Positions 55,036-62,573 of a stretch of 64,000 nucleotides of DNA are shown piece after piece. The position numbers and the translations under genes are program-made. Under the pieces are notes generated by a model, which was given only the letters and a program-made list of their open reading frames with translations, had not been told where the DNA came from and made no database searches. Source of the stretch: Brevundimonas denitrificans (GTDB taxonomy: Bacteria > Pseudomonadota > Alphaproteobacteria > Caulobacterales > Caulobacteraceae). Position 1 is the first letter of the stretch. Each line of letters starts with the position of its first letter. The stretch is from assembly GCF_030160755.1 (NCBI RefSeq), contig NZ_BSOY01000006.1, forward strand, positions 1 through 64,000. The letters are read 5' to 3'.

Positions 55036-55111
55036 GGATGCGTCGGGATTCGAACCCGCCAGGCGCCGAAAGCGCCTCCCCAATGTCCGTTCTACTCAAC
55101 GGCTCACTCCC
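55036..55111 (-). other. tRNA-like leader structure upstream of the POT gene
   Basis: On the minus strand a 76-nt segment ends 13 nt before the POT start codon. Its ends can pair as a 7-bp acceptor-like stem (GGGAGTG with CGCATCC, one mismatch and two G-U pairs). Inside are a D-arm-like hairpin CCGT/ACGG with loop TGAGTAGA, a hairpin GGCGC-TTTCG-GCGCC, and a T-arm CGGG-TTCGAAT-CCCG. The TTCGAAT loop is that of true tRNAs. The middle is not a normal anticodon arm and no CCA is encoded, so it is not a standard tRNA gene. It may be a degenerate tRNA or a leader RNA element. Confidence 0.4.
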
Positions 55112-55296
55112 AAATTGCTGCGCCCCACCTGACGCGCGAGGCCGCATAAGCAGCACGCGGCGCAACACCGGACAAGTGTTAAGGGTAAATTGGCTGTGAG
55201 ATTGCGCGTCGCCCGGGACGGTCCTCGCGACGTTCAGGCCTTGAGTTGAGCCCGCGCTTGCCCGACTCTGACGCATCGCTTTCCGGAAGGTCGACC

Positions 55297-56361
55297 ATGT
55301 TCCGTTCCCGCCTGACCCTCGCCGCCCTCGCGCTCGCCCTGTTCGCCTCCCCAGCCGCCGCCCAGGAGGCGCCGCGCTGGTCGTTCGCCATTCACGGCGG
55401 GGCGGGGGTGATCGAGCGCGCCAGCCTGACGCCCGAACAGGACGCCGCCTATCGCGCCGCCCTGCACCGCGCGCTGGAGGCCGGGTCGGCGGTGCTGGCC
55501 GGCGGCGGTTCGGCGCTGGATGCGGTCCAGGCGGCGATCGAGCTGATGGAGGACGACCCCCTGTTCAACGCCGGGCGCGGCGCGGTCTTCACAGCCGCCG
55601 GCCGCAACGAGCTGGACGCCGCCGTGATGAACGGCTCGGACCTGACCGCCGGGGCCGTCGCCGGCCTGACCACCACCCGCCATCCGATCGCCGCCGCCCG
55701 GGCGGTGATGGACCGGTCGCCGCACGTCATGCTGATCGGCGAGGGCGCCGACACCTTCGCCGCCTCGGTCGGGCTGGAACAGGTCGATCCCGCCTTCTTC
55801 TTCACCGAGCGCCGCTGGCGGGGGCTGGAGTCGGCGCTGCGGGCGCAGAACCTGCCGATCCCCGCGCGGCCCGCCGGGGCGCCGGGGCTGCAGGCCGAAA
55901 ACACCCTGCCCGCCCCGCCGCTGAACGAGCGCAAATTCGGCACGGTCGGCGCCGTGGCGCTGGACAACCAGGGCCGCCTCGCCGCCGGCACCTCGACCGG
56001 CGGGATGACGGCCAAACGCTGGGGCCGGGTCGGCGACGTGCCGGTGATCGGGGCGGGCACCTATGCGTCGAACCGCGAGGGCTGCGCGGTCTCGGCCACG
56101 GGAGACGGGGAGTTCTACATCCGCGCCAGCGTGGCCCGCGACATCTGCGCCCGTATCGCGGACGGATCGGCCACCCAGGCCGCCGCTCAGGCCGAGGTGG
56201 ACGACGCCCTGTCGCTGGGCGGGTCCGGCGGCGTCATCGTCATGGATCTGCAGGGACAGCCCAGTTTCGCCATGACCAGTTCGGGCATGTATCGCGGCTC
56301 GGTCTCCAGCAGCGCACCCGCCGCTGTCGCCATCTACGGCGACGAGGACCTGCGCCGGTGA
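55297..56361 (+). CDS. iaaA: Isoaspartyl peptidase/L-asparaginase, Ntn-hydrolase family
   Basis: The product is 354 residues. A signal peptide ends at SPAAAQEA, so the enzyme is periplasmic. The core has FAIHGGAGVI, ALDAVQAAIELMEDDPLFNAGRGAVFTAAGRNELDAAVMNG, and KFGTVGAVALDNQGRLAAGTSTGG. The Thr in FGTVGAVALD is the expected nucleophile exposed by self-cleavage. It hydrolyses beta-aspartyl dipeptides and asparagine. The ATG at 55297 is preceded by GGAAGG. Its stop overlaps the cupin gene's GTG start. Confidence 0.92.
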   Translation: MFRSRLTLAALALALFASPAAAQEAPRWSFAIHGGAGVIERASLTPEQDAAYRAALHRALEAGSAVLAGGGSALDAVQAAIELMEDDPLFNAGRGAVFTAAGRNELDAAVMNGSDLTAGAVAGLTTTRHPIAAARAVMDRSPHVMLIGEGADTFAASVGLEQVDPAFFFTERRWRGLESALRAQNLPIPARPAGAPGLQAENTLPAPPLNERKFGTVGAVALDNQGRLAAGTSTGGMTAKRWGRVGDVPVIGAGTYASNREGCAVSATGDGEFYIRASVARDICARIADGSATQAAAQAEVDDALSLGGSGGVIVMDLQGQPSFAMTSSGMYRGSVSSSAPAAVAIYGDEDLRR

Positions 56362-56729
56362 CCCAGGGCGCCGTCCTTGATCTGGACGACAGGTTCGCCG
56401 CCTTCTCCGACCACTGGCGGCCTCGCGTCGCGGCGCGGCTGAACGGGCAGGACGTGCGGCTGGTCAAGGTGCAGGGCGTCTTCCCGTGGCACAGCCACGC
56501 CGAGGCCGACGAGATGTTCCTGGTCTGGAAGGGCCGGTTCCGGGTCGAGTTCCGCGACCGGATCGAGACCCTTGATCCGGGCCAGTTCATCGTCGTGCCG
56601 CGCGGCGTGGAGCACCGCACCGCAGCCGACGCGGAGGCCGAGGTGCTGATCTTCGAACCGTCGCAGGTGATCAACACCGGCGACGCCGCCGTCTCCGACT
56701 TCACCGCCCCGCAGGGACAGACGATCTGA
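56358..56729 (+). CDS. Cupin-domain protein
   Basis: The product is 123 residues from a GTG start overlapping the asparaginase stop. The cupin motifs are FPWHSHAEADEMFLVWKGRFRVEF (two His and a Glu as metal ligands) and LDPGQFIVVPRGVEHRTAADAEAEVLIFEP. It is probably a metal-binding small enzyme or sensor of unknown substrate. Its stop overlaps the following methyltransferase start, so translation is coupled along the operon. Confidence 0.9.
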   Translation: MTQGAVLDLDDRFAAFSDHWRPRVAARLNGQDVRLVKVQGVFPWHSHAEADEMFLVWKGRFRVEFRDRIETLDPGQFIVVPRGVEHRTAADAEAEVLIFEPSQVINTGDAAVSDFTAPQGQTI

Positions 56730-57235
56730 TGGCCAAGTCCGACACCCCCGGCGTGATCGCTCCGCCGCCGCTGATCTATCTCGGCTTCCTGTTCGCCGGC
56801 TGGGGCCTGGCCGAGCTCGGCGCCCGACCCGGGGCGGTTGAGGCCGGCTACCACTGGCTGGCGGCCGGTTTCGGGCTGGAGATGGAGGTCCGCCGCGGCG
56901 TCGCCCTGACCCTGATCATCGGCGGCCTGCTGCTGGACGGCATGGCGGCCGGCCTGTTCCGCCGTCGCGGCACGGCGGTTGAGCCCTGGAAACCGTCGAC
57001 CGTCCTGATCAATGAGGGTCCGTACCGCTTCAGCCGGAACCCCATCTACGTCGGCTTCGCCATCACCTACGCCGGCCTGGCCATCGCCATGGACAGCGCC
57101 CTGGCCCTGTTCCTGCTGCTGCCCTGCCTGGCGGTCGTCGACCAGTTCGTGATCCAGCGCGAGGAGCGGTATCTCGCCGCGAAATTCGGCGCAGACTACG
57201 AGGCCTATCGCCAGAAGGTGCGGCGGTGGCTGTGA
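56729..57235 (+). CDS. Isoprenylcysteine-type membrane methyltransferase family protein
   Basis: The product is 168 residues with about four membrane helices. The C-terminal signature GPYRFSRNPIYVGFAITYAGLAIA, followed by QREERYLAAKFGADYEAYRQKVRRWL, is typical of the ICMT/PEMT-like methyltransferases, which use SAM at the membrane. Bacterial members methylate unknown lipids or small molecules. It begins on the cupin stop codon. Confidence 0.85.
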   Translation: MAKSDTPGVIAPPPLIYLGFLFAGWGLAELGARPGAVEAGYHWLAAGFGLEMEVRRGVALTLIIGGLLLDGMAAGLFRRRGTAVEPWKPSTVLINEGPYRFSRNPIYVGFAITYAGLAIAMDSALALFLLLPCLAVVDQFVIQREERYLAAKFGADYEAYRQKVRRWL

Positions 57236-57492
57236 GCGACGACGAGCTCTCCGCCATGGCCATCGAGGAACTGGATCAGGCCTGCAGCCTGATCTGGCCC
57301 GAGCTGGTGAAGATCACGCCCTGGGGCGACAGTTTCGTCGGCATCGCCCCCTCGGGCCGCGAGGTCGAGATCGAGCGCCGCTATCTGTGGGCGCATGAGC
57401 CGGAAGGCGCCGTGGCCGTCGAGATCGAGGTTCGCGACGTCGGCGCCCGCACCGGCGCCGAGGCGCGGGCGCTGATCACTCCGCCGCGCTGA
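57232..57492 (+). CDS. Small hypothetical protein of the asparaginase-cupin operon
   Basis: The product is 86 residues from a GTG overlapping the preceding stop (GTGA). It begins SDDELSAMAIEELDQACSLIWPELVKITPWGDSFVGIAPSGREVEIERRYLW and has no recognised family. An alternative GTG lies two codons upstream. The compact start-stop overlaps support it as a real fourth gene of the operon. It is acidic, with no membrane segment. Confidence 0.7.
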   Translation: MSDDELSAMAIEELDQACSLIWPELVKITPWGDSFVGIAPSGREVEIERRYLWAHEPEGAVAVEIEVRDVGARTGAEARALITPPR

Positions 57493-57612
57493 TCGTTCGC
57501 CCGAGATCGCCTCTGACGGGAATCAGTCGCGCCATTAACCTTTGTCGTTGCCAAGCGGAGCGGCGGGGGCAAGATGCGCCCCGAGCGGTTGACGATCTTC
57601 AGGGGAGAGCAG

Positions 57613-58380
57613 ATGTCCTACGGCGCAGACTTCGCCAATGCCGACCCGGCCAACGCTCCGCTGAACGGGCCCCTTTTCATCGGCGCCGATCCCTTCGTCT
57701 GGGCCGCGATCCTGCTGGCTCTGGCCGCCGCTCTTTTGCTGGGGTGGTATCTGGGAGCGCGGTCGAGCTCGCACCGCGCCGACGCCGCGCACGCGATCTG
57801 GGAGGCGATCCACGACGCCGCCCGCTCCGCCATGGGGGCTGACGACAACGCCCTGAAGGGCCGCGCCGAACATCTGCTGAAGATCGTCGACAACCGTCTG
57901 GGCAAGACGCTCGGCCTCGCCAAGGGGCTGTCCGGGCGGATCAGCAAGCTCAAGGACGCCGTCGACGGCAAGGGACCGGCTGACGCCCATGGGCACGGTC
58001 ACGGACACGGCGGCGGCCATGGAGCGGGACACGGCGGTCACGGCGCCCAGGCGCCAGCCCACGACGCGCACGCGGCCCATGACGTCCACGCCACGCCGGC
58101 GGTCACCATCGTCAACGTCAACGCCGGGGCGACGTCTCATGCGCCGGCCGAGAATCACGCGCCGGCCCATGACGCCAGGACGGAGAAGCGCGACCTGACC
58201 CAGCGCGAGCAGACCGACGCCCTGCGTCTGGCCGTGGCCGCCTTCAACCAGCACTGGCGCGACGAGTCCGCCCGCGTCCGCGAACTGCGCGACGCCTACG
58301 CCGAACTGTGCAACCCGGGGCCCCCGCGGGCTGCGCGTCCACCGGCCGGCCGTATCAGCGGAACCCGCGCCAAACACTGA
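57613..58380 (+). CDS. Histidine-rich single-pass membrane protein
   Basis: The product is 255 residues. One membrane helix (about 27-48) follows a short N-terminus, then a helical region (50-118). A histidine- and glycine-rich stretch spans about 126-187 (HGHGHGHGGGHGAGHGGHG then repeated HDAHAAHDVHA), and the C-terminus (193-235) is helical. His-rich tracts often bind zinc, nickel or copper. I recognise no family and no metal genes adjoin it. GGGGAGAG precedes the ATG at 57613. Confidence 0.7.
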   Translation: MSYGADFANADPANAPLNGPLFIGADPFVWAAILLALAAALLLGWYLGARSSSHRADAAHAIWEAIHDAARSAMGADDNALKGRAEHLLKIVDNRLGKTLGLAKGLSGRISKLKDAVDGKGPADAHGHGHGHGGGHGAGHGGHGAQAPAHDAHAAHDVHATPAVTIVNVNAGATSHAPAENHAPAHDARTEKRDLTQREQTDALRLAVAAFNQHWRDESARVRELRDAYAELCNPGPPRAARPPAGRISGTRAKH

Positions 58381-58424
58381 AAACCCGGTTTCGCCCTCCG
58401 GAGAAACCGCCTAAGCCTTGAGCC

Positions 58425-59432
58425 ATGAAACTCGCCTCGCTCAAGCACGGCCGTGACGGTCGCCTCGTCCTCGTCTCCAGCGACCTCGCCTGGTTTACCG
58501 ACGCCTTCCTGATCGCCCCGACGCTGCAGGCGGCGCTGGACGACTGGGACCGGCTGGAGCCCGACCTCCGCGCCCTGGCCGAAAGCCTCGAACACGGGGG
58601 CGTGCCGCGCGGCCGCTTCCACGAGCGTGAGGCCGCGGCGCCCCTGCCCCGCGCCTATCAGTGGGCCGACGGCTCGGCCTATGTGAACCACGTCGCCCTG
58701 GTGCGTCAGGCCCGCGGCGCGGAAATGCCCGACAGCTTCTGGACCGATCCCCTGATGTACCAGGGCGGGTCGGACGGCTTCCTCGCCCCGCGCGATCCCA
58801 TCCCCCTGGCCGACGAAAGCTGGGGCTGCGACCTCGAGGCCGAGGTGGTGGTCGTCACCGGCGACGTGCCGCAGGGCGTATCGCGCGAAGAGGCGCTGGA
58901 GTGCATCCGCCTGGTCGGCCTGGTCAACGACGTCTCCTTGCGCAACCTGATCCCGGCCGAACTGGCCAAGGGCTTCGGCTTCGTCCAGTCCAAGCCCGCC
59001 TCGGCCCTGTCGCCGGTCTTCGTCACCCCGCGCGCGCTCGGCGACCGCTGGGCCGACGGCAAGCTGAAGGGCGAACTGAACGTCCAGCTGAACGGCCAGG
59101 ACTTCGGCAAGGCCGACGCCGGGACCGACATGACCTTCGACTTCGGCACCCTGATCGCCCACCTGGCCAGGACCCGCAGCCTGTGCGCCGGCAGCATCAT
59201 CGGCTCGGGCACCGTCTCCAACCGGGACGCCGACGGCGGCCCGGGCAAGCCGGTCAGCGAAGGCGGCCTGGGCTATTCCTGCATCGCCGAGGTCCGCACG
59301 GTCGAGACCATCCTGCGCGGCAAGCCCGAGACGCCCTTCCTCAAGCATGGCGACACGGTCCGCATCGAGATGCTGGACGACCAGCACCACTCGATCTTCG
59401 GCGCCATCGAACAGACGGTCGCGGCGGTATAG
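58425..59432 (+). CDS. Fumarylacetoacetate hydrolase-family protein
   Basis: The product is 335 residues. The FAH core has WGCDLEAEVVVVTGDVPQG (metal-binding acidic residues), LVGLVNDVSLRNLIPAELAKGFGFVQSKPASALSPVFVTP and LCAGSIIGSGTVSN. A closely similar layout occurs in true fumarylacetoacetases of alphaproteobacteria, the last step of tyrosine breakdown. No homogentisate dioxygenase gene is nearby, so the exact substrate stays open. The start has no clear Shine-Dalgarno sequence. Confidence 0.88.
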   Translation: MKLASLKHGRDGRLVLVSSDLAWFTDAFLIAPTLQAALDDWDRLEPDLRALAESLEHGGVPRGRFHEREAAAPLPRAYQWADGSAYVNHVALVRQARGAEMPDSFWTDPLMYQGGSDGFLAPRDPIPLADESWGCDLEAEVVVVTGDVPQGVSREEALECIRLVGLVNDVSLRNLIPAELAKGFGFVQSKPASALSPVFVTPRALGDRWADGKLKGELNVQLNGQDFGKADAGTDMTFDFGTLIAHLARTRSLCAGSIIGSGTVSNRDADGGPGKPVSEGGLGYSCIAEVRTVETILRGKPETPFLKHGDTVRIEMLDDQHHSIFGAIEQTVAAV

Positions 59433-59512
59433 GGCTCCCGCGCCATCACCGCCGCCGGTCCCTGACAGGACAGCACCACACCGCCCAGGGCGATCGTCAG
59501 CCATCGTCTCAT
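59273..59512 (-). CDS. Possible small secreted protein, antisense to the FAH gene end
   Basis: A 79-residue minus-strand frame has an unusually good AGGAGG site 7 nt before its ATG and a leader-like start (MRRWLTIALGGVVLS then CQGPAAVMA). The second half, from about residue 27, runs antisense through the FAH gene and looks like a frame shadow. It may be a short or truncated secreted peptide. I am not sure it is expressed. Confidence 0.3.
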   Translation of the reverse strand: MRRWLTIALGGVVLSCQGPAAVMAREPYTAATVCSMAPKIEWCWSSSISMRTVSPCLRKGVSGLPRRMVSTVRTSAMQE

Positions 59513-59645
59513 CGCGCGCCTCCTGTGGTTTCCCGGACCAGAGGCCGCGCCGGCGCTTTACGGATGCGCCGGACGGATTAAGCTTTGGCCACGTCTGCGG
59601 CTCGTGGGGGGCAAGCAGGGCGCTGTCGGGACGGGATGGGCTTCC

Positions 59646-60191
59646 ATGCTGGATATGTCGCCTCAGGTTCTGGGACCGTTGATCGGACTGGCGATCGCCC
59701 TGCCCCTGATCTTCCTGCGCAACCGCAAGCCCCGGACGCTTAATCCACAGTGGATGTGGGTCATGCCCTCGATCATCGTCCCCTTGATGGGCCTCGCGCT
59801 CTGGGGAACCAGCATGGATCCGACAACGCCGCACGTCGCCTTCGACGGTATCGCCTGGGCCATCCTTGCGGTCGGCCTTATCCTCGGCGGGGCCTTCGGC
59901 TGGTGGCGGGGCAAGATGACCACCATCGAGAAACACCCCGACGGCACGCTGAGAGCGCAGGCCTCGCCCATCGGTCTGATCCTGATCATCGCCGTCATGC
60001 TGGGCCGCCGCGCCCTCAGCGCCTTTCTTGAACCGCACGCCGCGGAATGGGGCCTGAACGCCCTCGCCATCACCGACGCCTTCCTCCTCTTCGTCGTCGG
60101 CATGGTCGTCATCCAGCGCGTCGAGATGTTCATCCGCGCCCGCCGCATCCAGTCCGGCGCGAGCGACAGCCATGTGGAGGCGGTCGGATGA
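59646..60191 (+). CDS. CcdC-like membrane protein (DUF1453)
   Basis: The product is 181 residues with about five membrane helices. The run LIGLAIALPLIFLRNRKPRTLNPQWMWVMPSIIVPLMG, followed later by GAFGWWRGKMTTIEKHPDGTLRAQASPIGLILI, fits the CcdC/DUF1453 group, whose function is unclear. The start at 59646 is chosen because the longer frame adds a non-conserved stretch. Its stop overlaps the ATG of the next gene (ATGA). Confidence 0.7.
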   Translation: MLDMSPQVLGPLIGLAIALPLIFLRNRKPRTLNPQWMWVMPSIIVPLMGLALWGTSMDPTTPHVAFDGIAWAILAVGLILGGAFGWWRGKMTTIEKHPDGTLRAQASPIGLILIIAVMLGRRALSAFLEPHAAEWGLNALAITDAFLLFVVGMVVIQRVEMFIRARRIQSGASDSHVEAVG

Positions 60192-60997
60192 AGCGGTTCG
60201 CCCTGATCGCCCTCGCCGCACTGATCGCCACGCCGGCGACGGCCCAGGACGACTGGGACCTGGGCCGCGATCCCGAGCGCAAGCTGACCATCGCCGCCGT
60301 GACCTACGAGAATTTCGGCGTCGCCGTGCGCTGCATGGACGATGTGATGAGCGTCGTGGTGACGGGCCTGCCTCCGGGGCTCGGCATCCGCACCATCAGG
60401 CACCGGATCGGCGATCAGCCCGAAGCCACCGGCCGATGGGTTTCGGCGGGCGAAGGCTCCGTCGCCTTCTCCGTCTGGCCCGCGGCCACGGCCGCCTATC
60501 TTTCGGCCGGCGGGCGCTGGGTTCTGGAGGTGCCGGACAGGGAACGTCTGCGGCGGATATCGGCCGACCTTCCCGCCTCCCCCGCCGCCATCGGGGAGGT
60601 TTTCACCGCCTGCGGACGCACGCTTTCGTCCACTTCGCAGGACGATGAGCCCGATCAGGAGGACTTCGCAGGGCTTACCTGGGCCCGGGTTCCGGAGCCG
60701 GAGTATCCGAGCAGGACCGACGCCGGCGGAGGCCTTGCGGCCGTCACCTGCACCGTCGGCGCACGGGGCGACCTGCGCGATTGCCGGATCGAGAGCGAGT
60801 TCCCCGAGGGCGCCGGGTTCGGCAGGGCCGCGGTCTCGGCGGCGCATCGGCGGGGAAGGGTCGAGCCCCTGGATCCGGGGTCGACGCGGGATATGGAGGG
60901 TCTGAGAGTCGCCTATACGGCTCGCTTCAACCTGATCGACGACTTCCGCGAGCCCCTCCCGCCCATCGCGACCCGACTGCCCCTCCGAACCGACTAG
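60188..60997 (+). CDS. Periplasmic TonB_C-like protein, paralogue 1
   Basis: The product is 269 residues. A signal peptide ends at TPATAQD. The N-terminal domain has WDLGRDPERKLTIAAVTYENFGVAVRCMDD. The C-terminal domain contains PEPEYPSRTDAGGGLAAVTCTVGARGDLRDCRIESEFPEGAGFGRAAVSAAHRRGRVEPL, the pattern of a TonB C-terminal fold. There is no membrane anchor or proline-rich spacer, so it is not a normal TonB. The next gene is a paralogue. The two probably arose by duplication. Confidence 0.75.
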   Translation: MKRFALIALAALIATPATAQDDWDLGRDPERKLTIAAVTYENFGVAVRCMDDVMSVVVTGLPPGLGIRTIRHRIGDQPEATGRWVSAGEGSVAFSVWPAATAAYLSAGGRWVLEVPDRERLRRISADLPASPAAIGEVFTACGRTLSSTSQDDEPDQEDFAGLTWARVPEPEYPSRTDAGGGLAAVTCTVGARGDLRDCRIESEFPEGAGFGRAAVSAAHRRGRVEPLDPGSTRDMEGLRVAYTARFNLIDDFREPLPPIATRLPLRTD

Positions 60998-61104
60998 GGC
61001 GGGCGTCCGCCCGACCGCTCCGCCGAAACAACTGCCGCCAAGGTTGACGATCTGCACGCTCCGCTACAGAAAGTTGCGTCAGTAGCCGATCCGGATTGTT
61101 CCCC

Positions 61105-61986
61105 ATGAAGCGCCCCCTCATCGCCCTGCTCGCCTGCGCGGTCGCCCTTCCCGCCCTGGCCCAGGACGCCTCCGCGGATTGGGATTTCTCGAACGACGAA
61201 CGCCGGAAATTGATGGTCGCCTACACCCAGTTCAACAACGGCGTCGGGATCGCCACCCGGTGCGTCGACGGCGGCTTTGAAGCGGTGATCACCGGCCTGC
61301 CGCCGGCCGGCCGCGTCTCCAACCGGCCCCTCCGCACCGCGTTCGGCGATGAGGAACTGGTCCAGTACAGCTGGAGCGTCGGGATCGACGACACCGTCGC
61401 CGTCAGCCAGCTGCCGGCGCCATTCGCGCGCGAACTGCGGAACGGCGGGCGCCTGCGCATCCTCGTGCCCCGCGGAGCGGCCGACGGCCGCAACCTGATG
61501 TACGACCTGACCCTGCCGGCGTCGTCGGCCTCGATCGACCAGACGCTGACCACCTGCAACCGGCCGCTGGTCGACCCGCGGGACGCCGAGCTGGACGCCC
61601 TCCAGGAAGACGGCGTGCCGCGAAACCTGACCTGGGCCGTCCGGCCGACGCCGCGCTTTCCCCGCAGCAACTACGCCCGCGGCTTCGCCGTCGCGACTTG
61701 CGTTTCCAATCCGGACGGGACGCTGCGCGACTGCACGATCGAGTCCGAACATCCCCGCGACGGGCGGTTCGGACAGGCGACGCTCGACGCGGCGCGTCGG
61801 GCGCGGCTGCAGAATGTGGACCAGCCGGGCTCGCCGGTGCCGGTGACCCGGGTCCTTTTCAAGACCAACTATGTCGTCAGCGGCTACCAGACGGCGGAGG
61901 ACGAGGCGCGTCAGCGCGACGCCGCCCGGCGCGAGCGCGAGGAGCGCGCGGCCCGGCGCGCCGCGGGGGCCGCCAATCCCGATTGA
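61105..61986 (+). CDS. Periplasmic TonB_C-like protein, paralogue 2
   Basis: The product is 293 residues. A signal peptide (MKRPLIALLACAVALPALAQD) leads into WDFSNDERRKLMVAYTQFNNGVGIATRCVDG, matching the start of the preceding protein. The C-terminal domain has PTPRFPRSNYARGFAVATCVSNPDGTLRDCTIESEHPRDGRFGQATLDAARRARLQ, a TonB_C-like fold. The last 35 residues are charged (Arg/Glu-rich). It lies 107 bp after paralogue 1. The role is unknown. Confidence 0.75.
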   Translation: MKRPLIALLACAVALPALAQDASADWDFSNDERRKLMVAYTQFNNGVGIATRCVDGGFEAVITGLPPAGRVSNRPLRTAFGDEELVQYSWSVGIDDTVAVSQLPAPFARELRNGGRLRILVPRGAADGRNLMYDLTLPASSASIDQTLTTCNRPLVDPRDAELDALQEDGVPRNLTWAVRPTPRFPRSNYARGFAVATCVSNPDGTLRDCTIESEHPRDGRFGQATLDAARRARLQNVDQPGSPVPVTRVLFKTNYVVSGYQTAEDEARQRDAARREREERAARRAAGAANPD

Positions 61987-62043
61987 CCTGATCGGACCCC
62001 GCGAGCTACCAAGCGCGCCTGCCGAAGCGAGCAACCGGCCTGT

Positions 62044-62128
62044 GCGGGCGTGGTGGAACTGGTAGACGCGCCGGACTCAAAATCCGGTTCCGAAAGGAGT
62101 GTCGGTTCGAGCCCGACCGCCCGCACCA
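62044..62128 (+). tRNA. tRNA-Leu (anticodon CAA)
   Basis: An 85-nt cloverleaf has an acceptor stem GCGGGCG/CGCCCGC, anticodon arm CCGGA-CT-CAA-AA-TCCGG, a long type II variable arm (TTCCGAAAGGAGT region) and T-arm GTCGG-TTCGAGC-CCGAC. CCA is encoded at the 3' end. The type II arm and CAA anticodon identify leucine, reading UUG. Confidence 0.97.
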
Positions 62129-62137
62129 TGAATCTGC

Positions 62138-62572
62138 CTACCGGGTGGTCGCCCTGCCTGAGGCCGGGATGACCACTTCCCCGTCTTCCTTGACGAAACG
62201 GTCCGGGGTGCGCTCGAGCAGGTCGAACACACGTTCCGACGGGCGACACATCGCTGCGCCCCTGGGCGTGCGCACGATGGGGCGGTTCACCAGCACCGGA
62301 TGTTCGACCATGGCGGCGAGGATGGCGGCGTCGGACGCCGCAGGGTCCAGCAGGCCCCGTTCAGCGGCGACCGCCTCCTTCTCCCGCAGGGCCTCACGCG
62401 GCGTGATCCCCGCCTCGTCGAACAGGGCGCCCAGTTGGTCCGTGGTCCAGCCGGCCTTCAGATACTCCACCACCTCGGGCCGGTAGCCGGCGGCCTCAAC
62501 CATGGCCAGGACGTTGCGCGAGGTGCCGCAGGCAGGATTGTGGAAGACGGTGACGGGGAAGGCGTCGGACAT
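62138..62572 (-). CDS. arsC: Arsenate reductase ArsC, glutaredoxin type
   Basis: The product is 144 residues. The active site HNPACGTSRN places the catalytic Cys at 15. The later NRPIVRTPRGAAMCRPSERVFDLL includes the arginines that bind arsenate. It reduces arsenate to arsenite with glutathione and glutaredoxin. It follows the acr3 gene by one base, so the order arsR-acr3-arsC is one operon. The ATG at 62572 is chosen because the upstream start overlaps acr3. Confidence 0.94.
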   Translation of the reverse strand: MSDAFPVTVFHNPACGTSRNVLAMVEAAGYRPEVVEYLKAGWTTDQLGALFDEAGITPREALREKEAVAAERGLLDPAASDAAILAAMVEHPVLVNRPIVRTPRGAAMCRPSERVFDLLERTPDRFVKEDGEVVIPASGRATTR

Positions 62573-62573
62573 A

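Noticed and set aside
55036-55111. A normal tRNA gene on the minus strand
   Set aside because: The anticodon arm and variable region do not fit a cloverleaf and no CCA is present, so I list it only as tRNA-like.
57960-58190. The His-rich stretch as a simple DNA tandem repeat
   Set aside because: The codons and spacing vary, so it is a protein-level low-complexity tract and not an exact DNA repeat.
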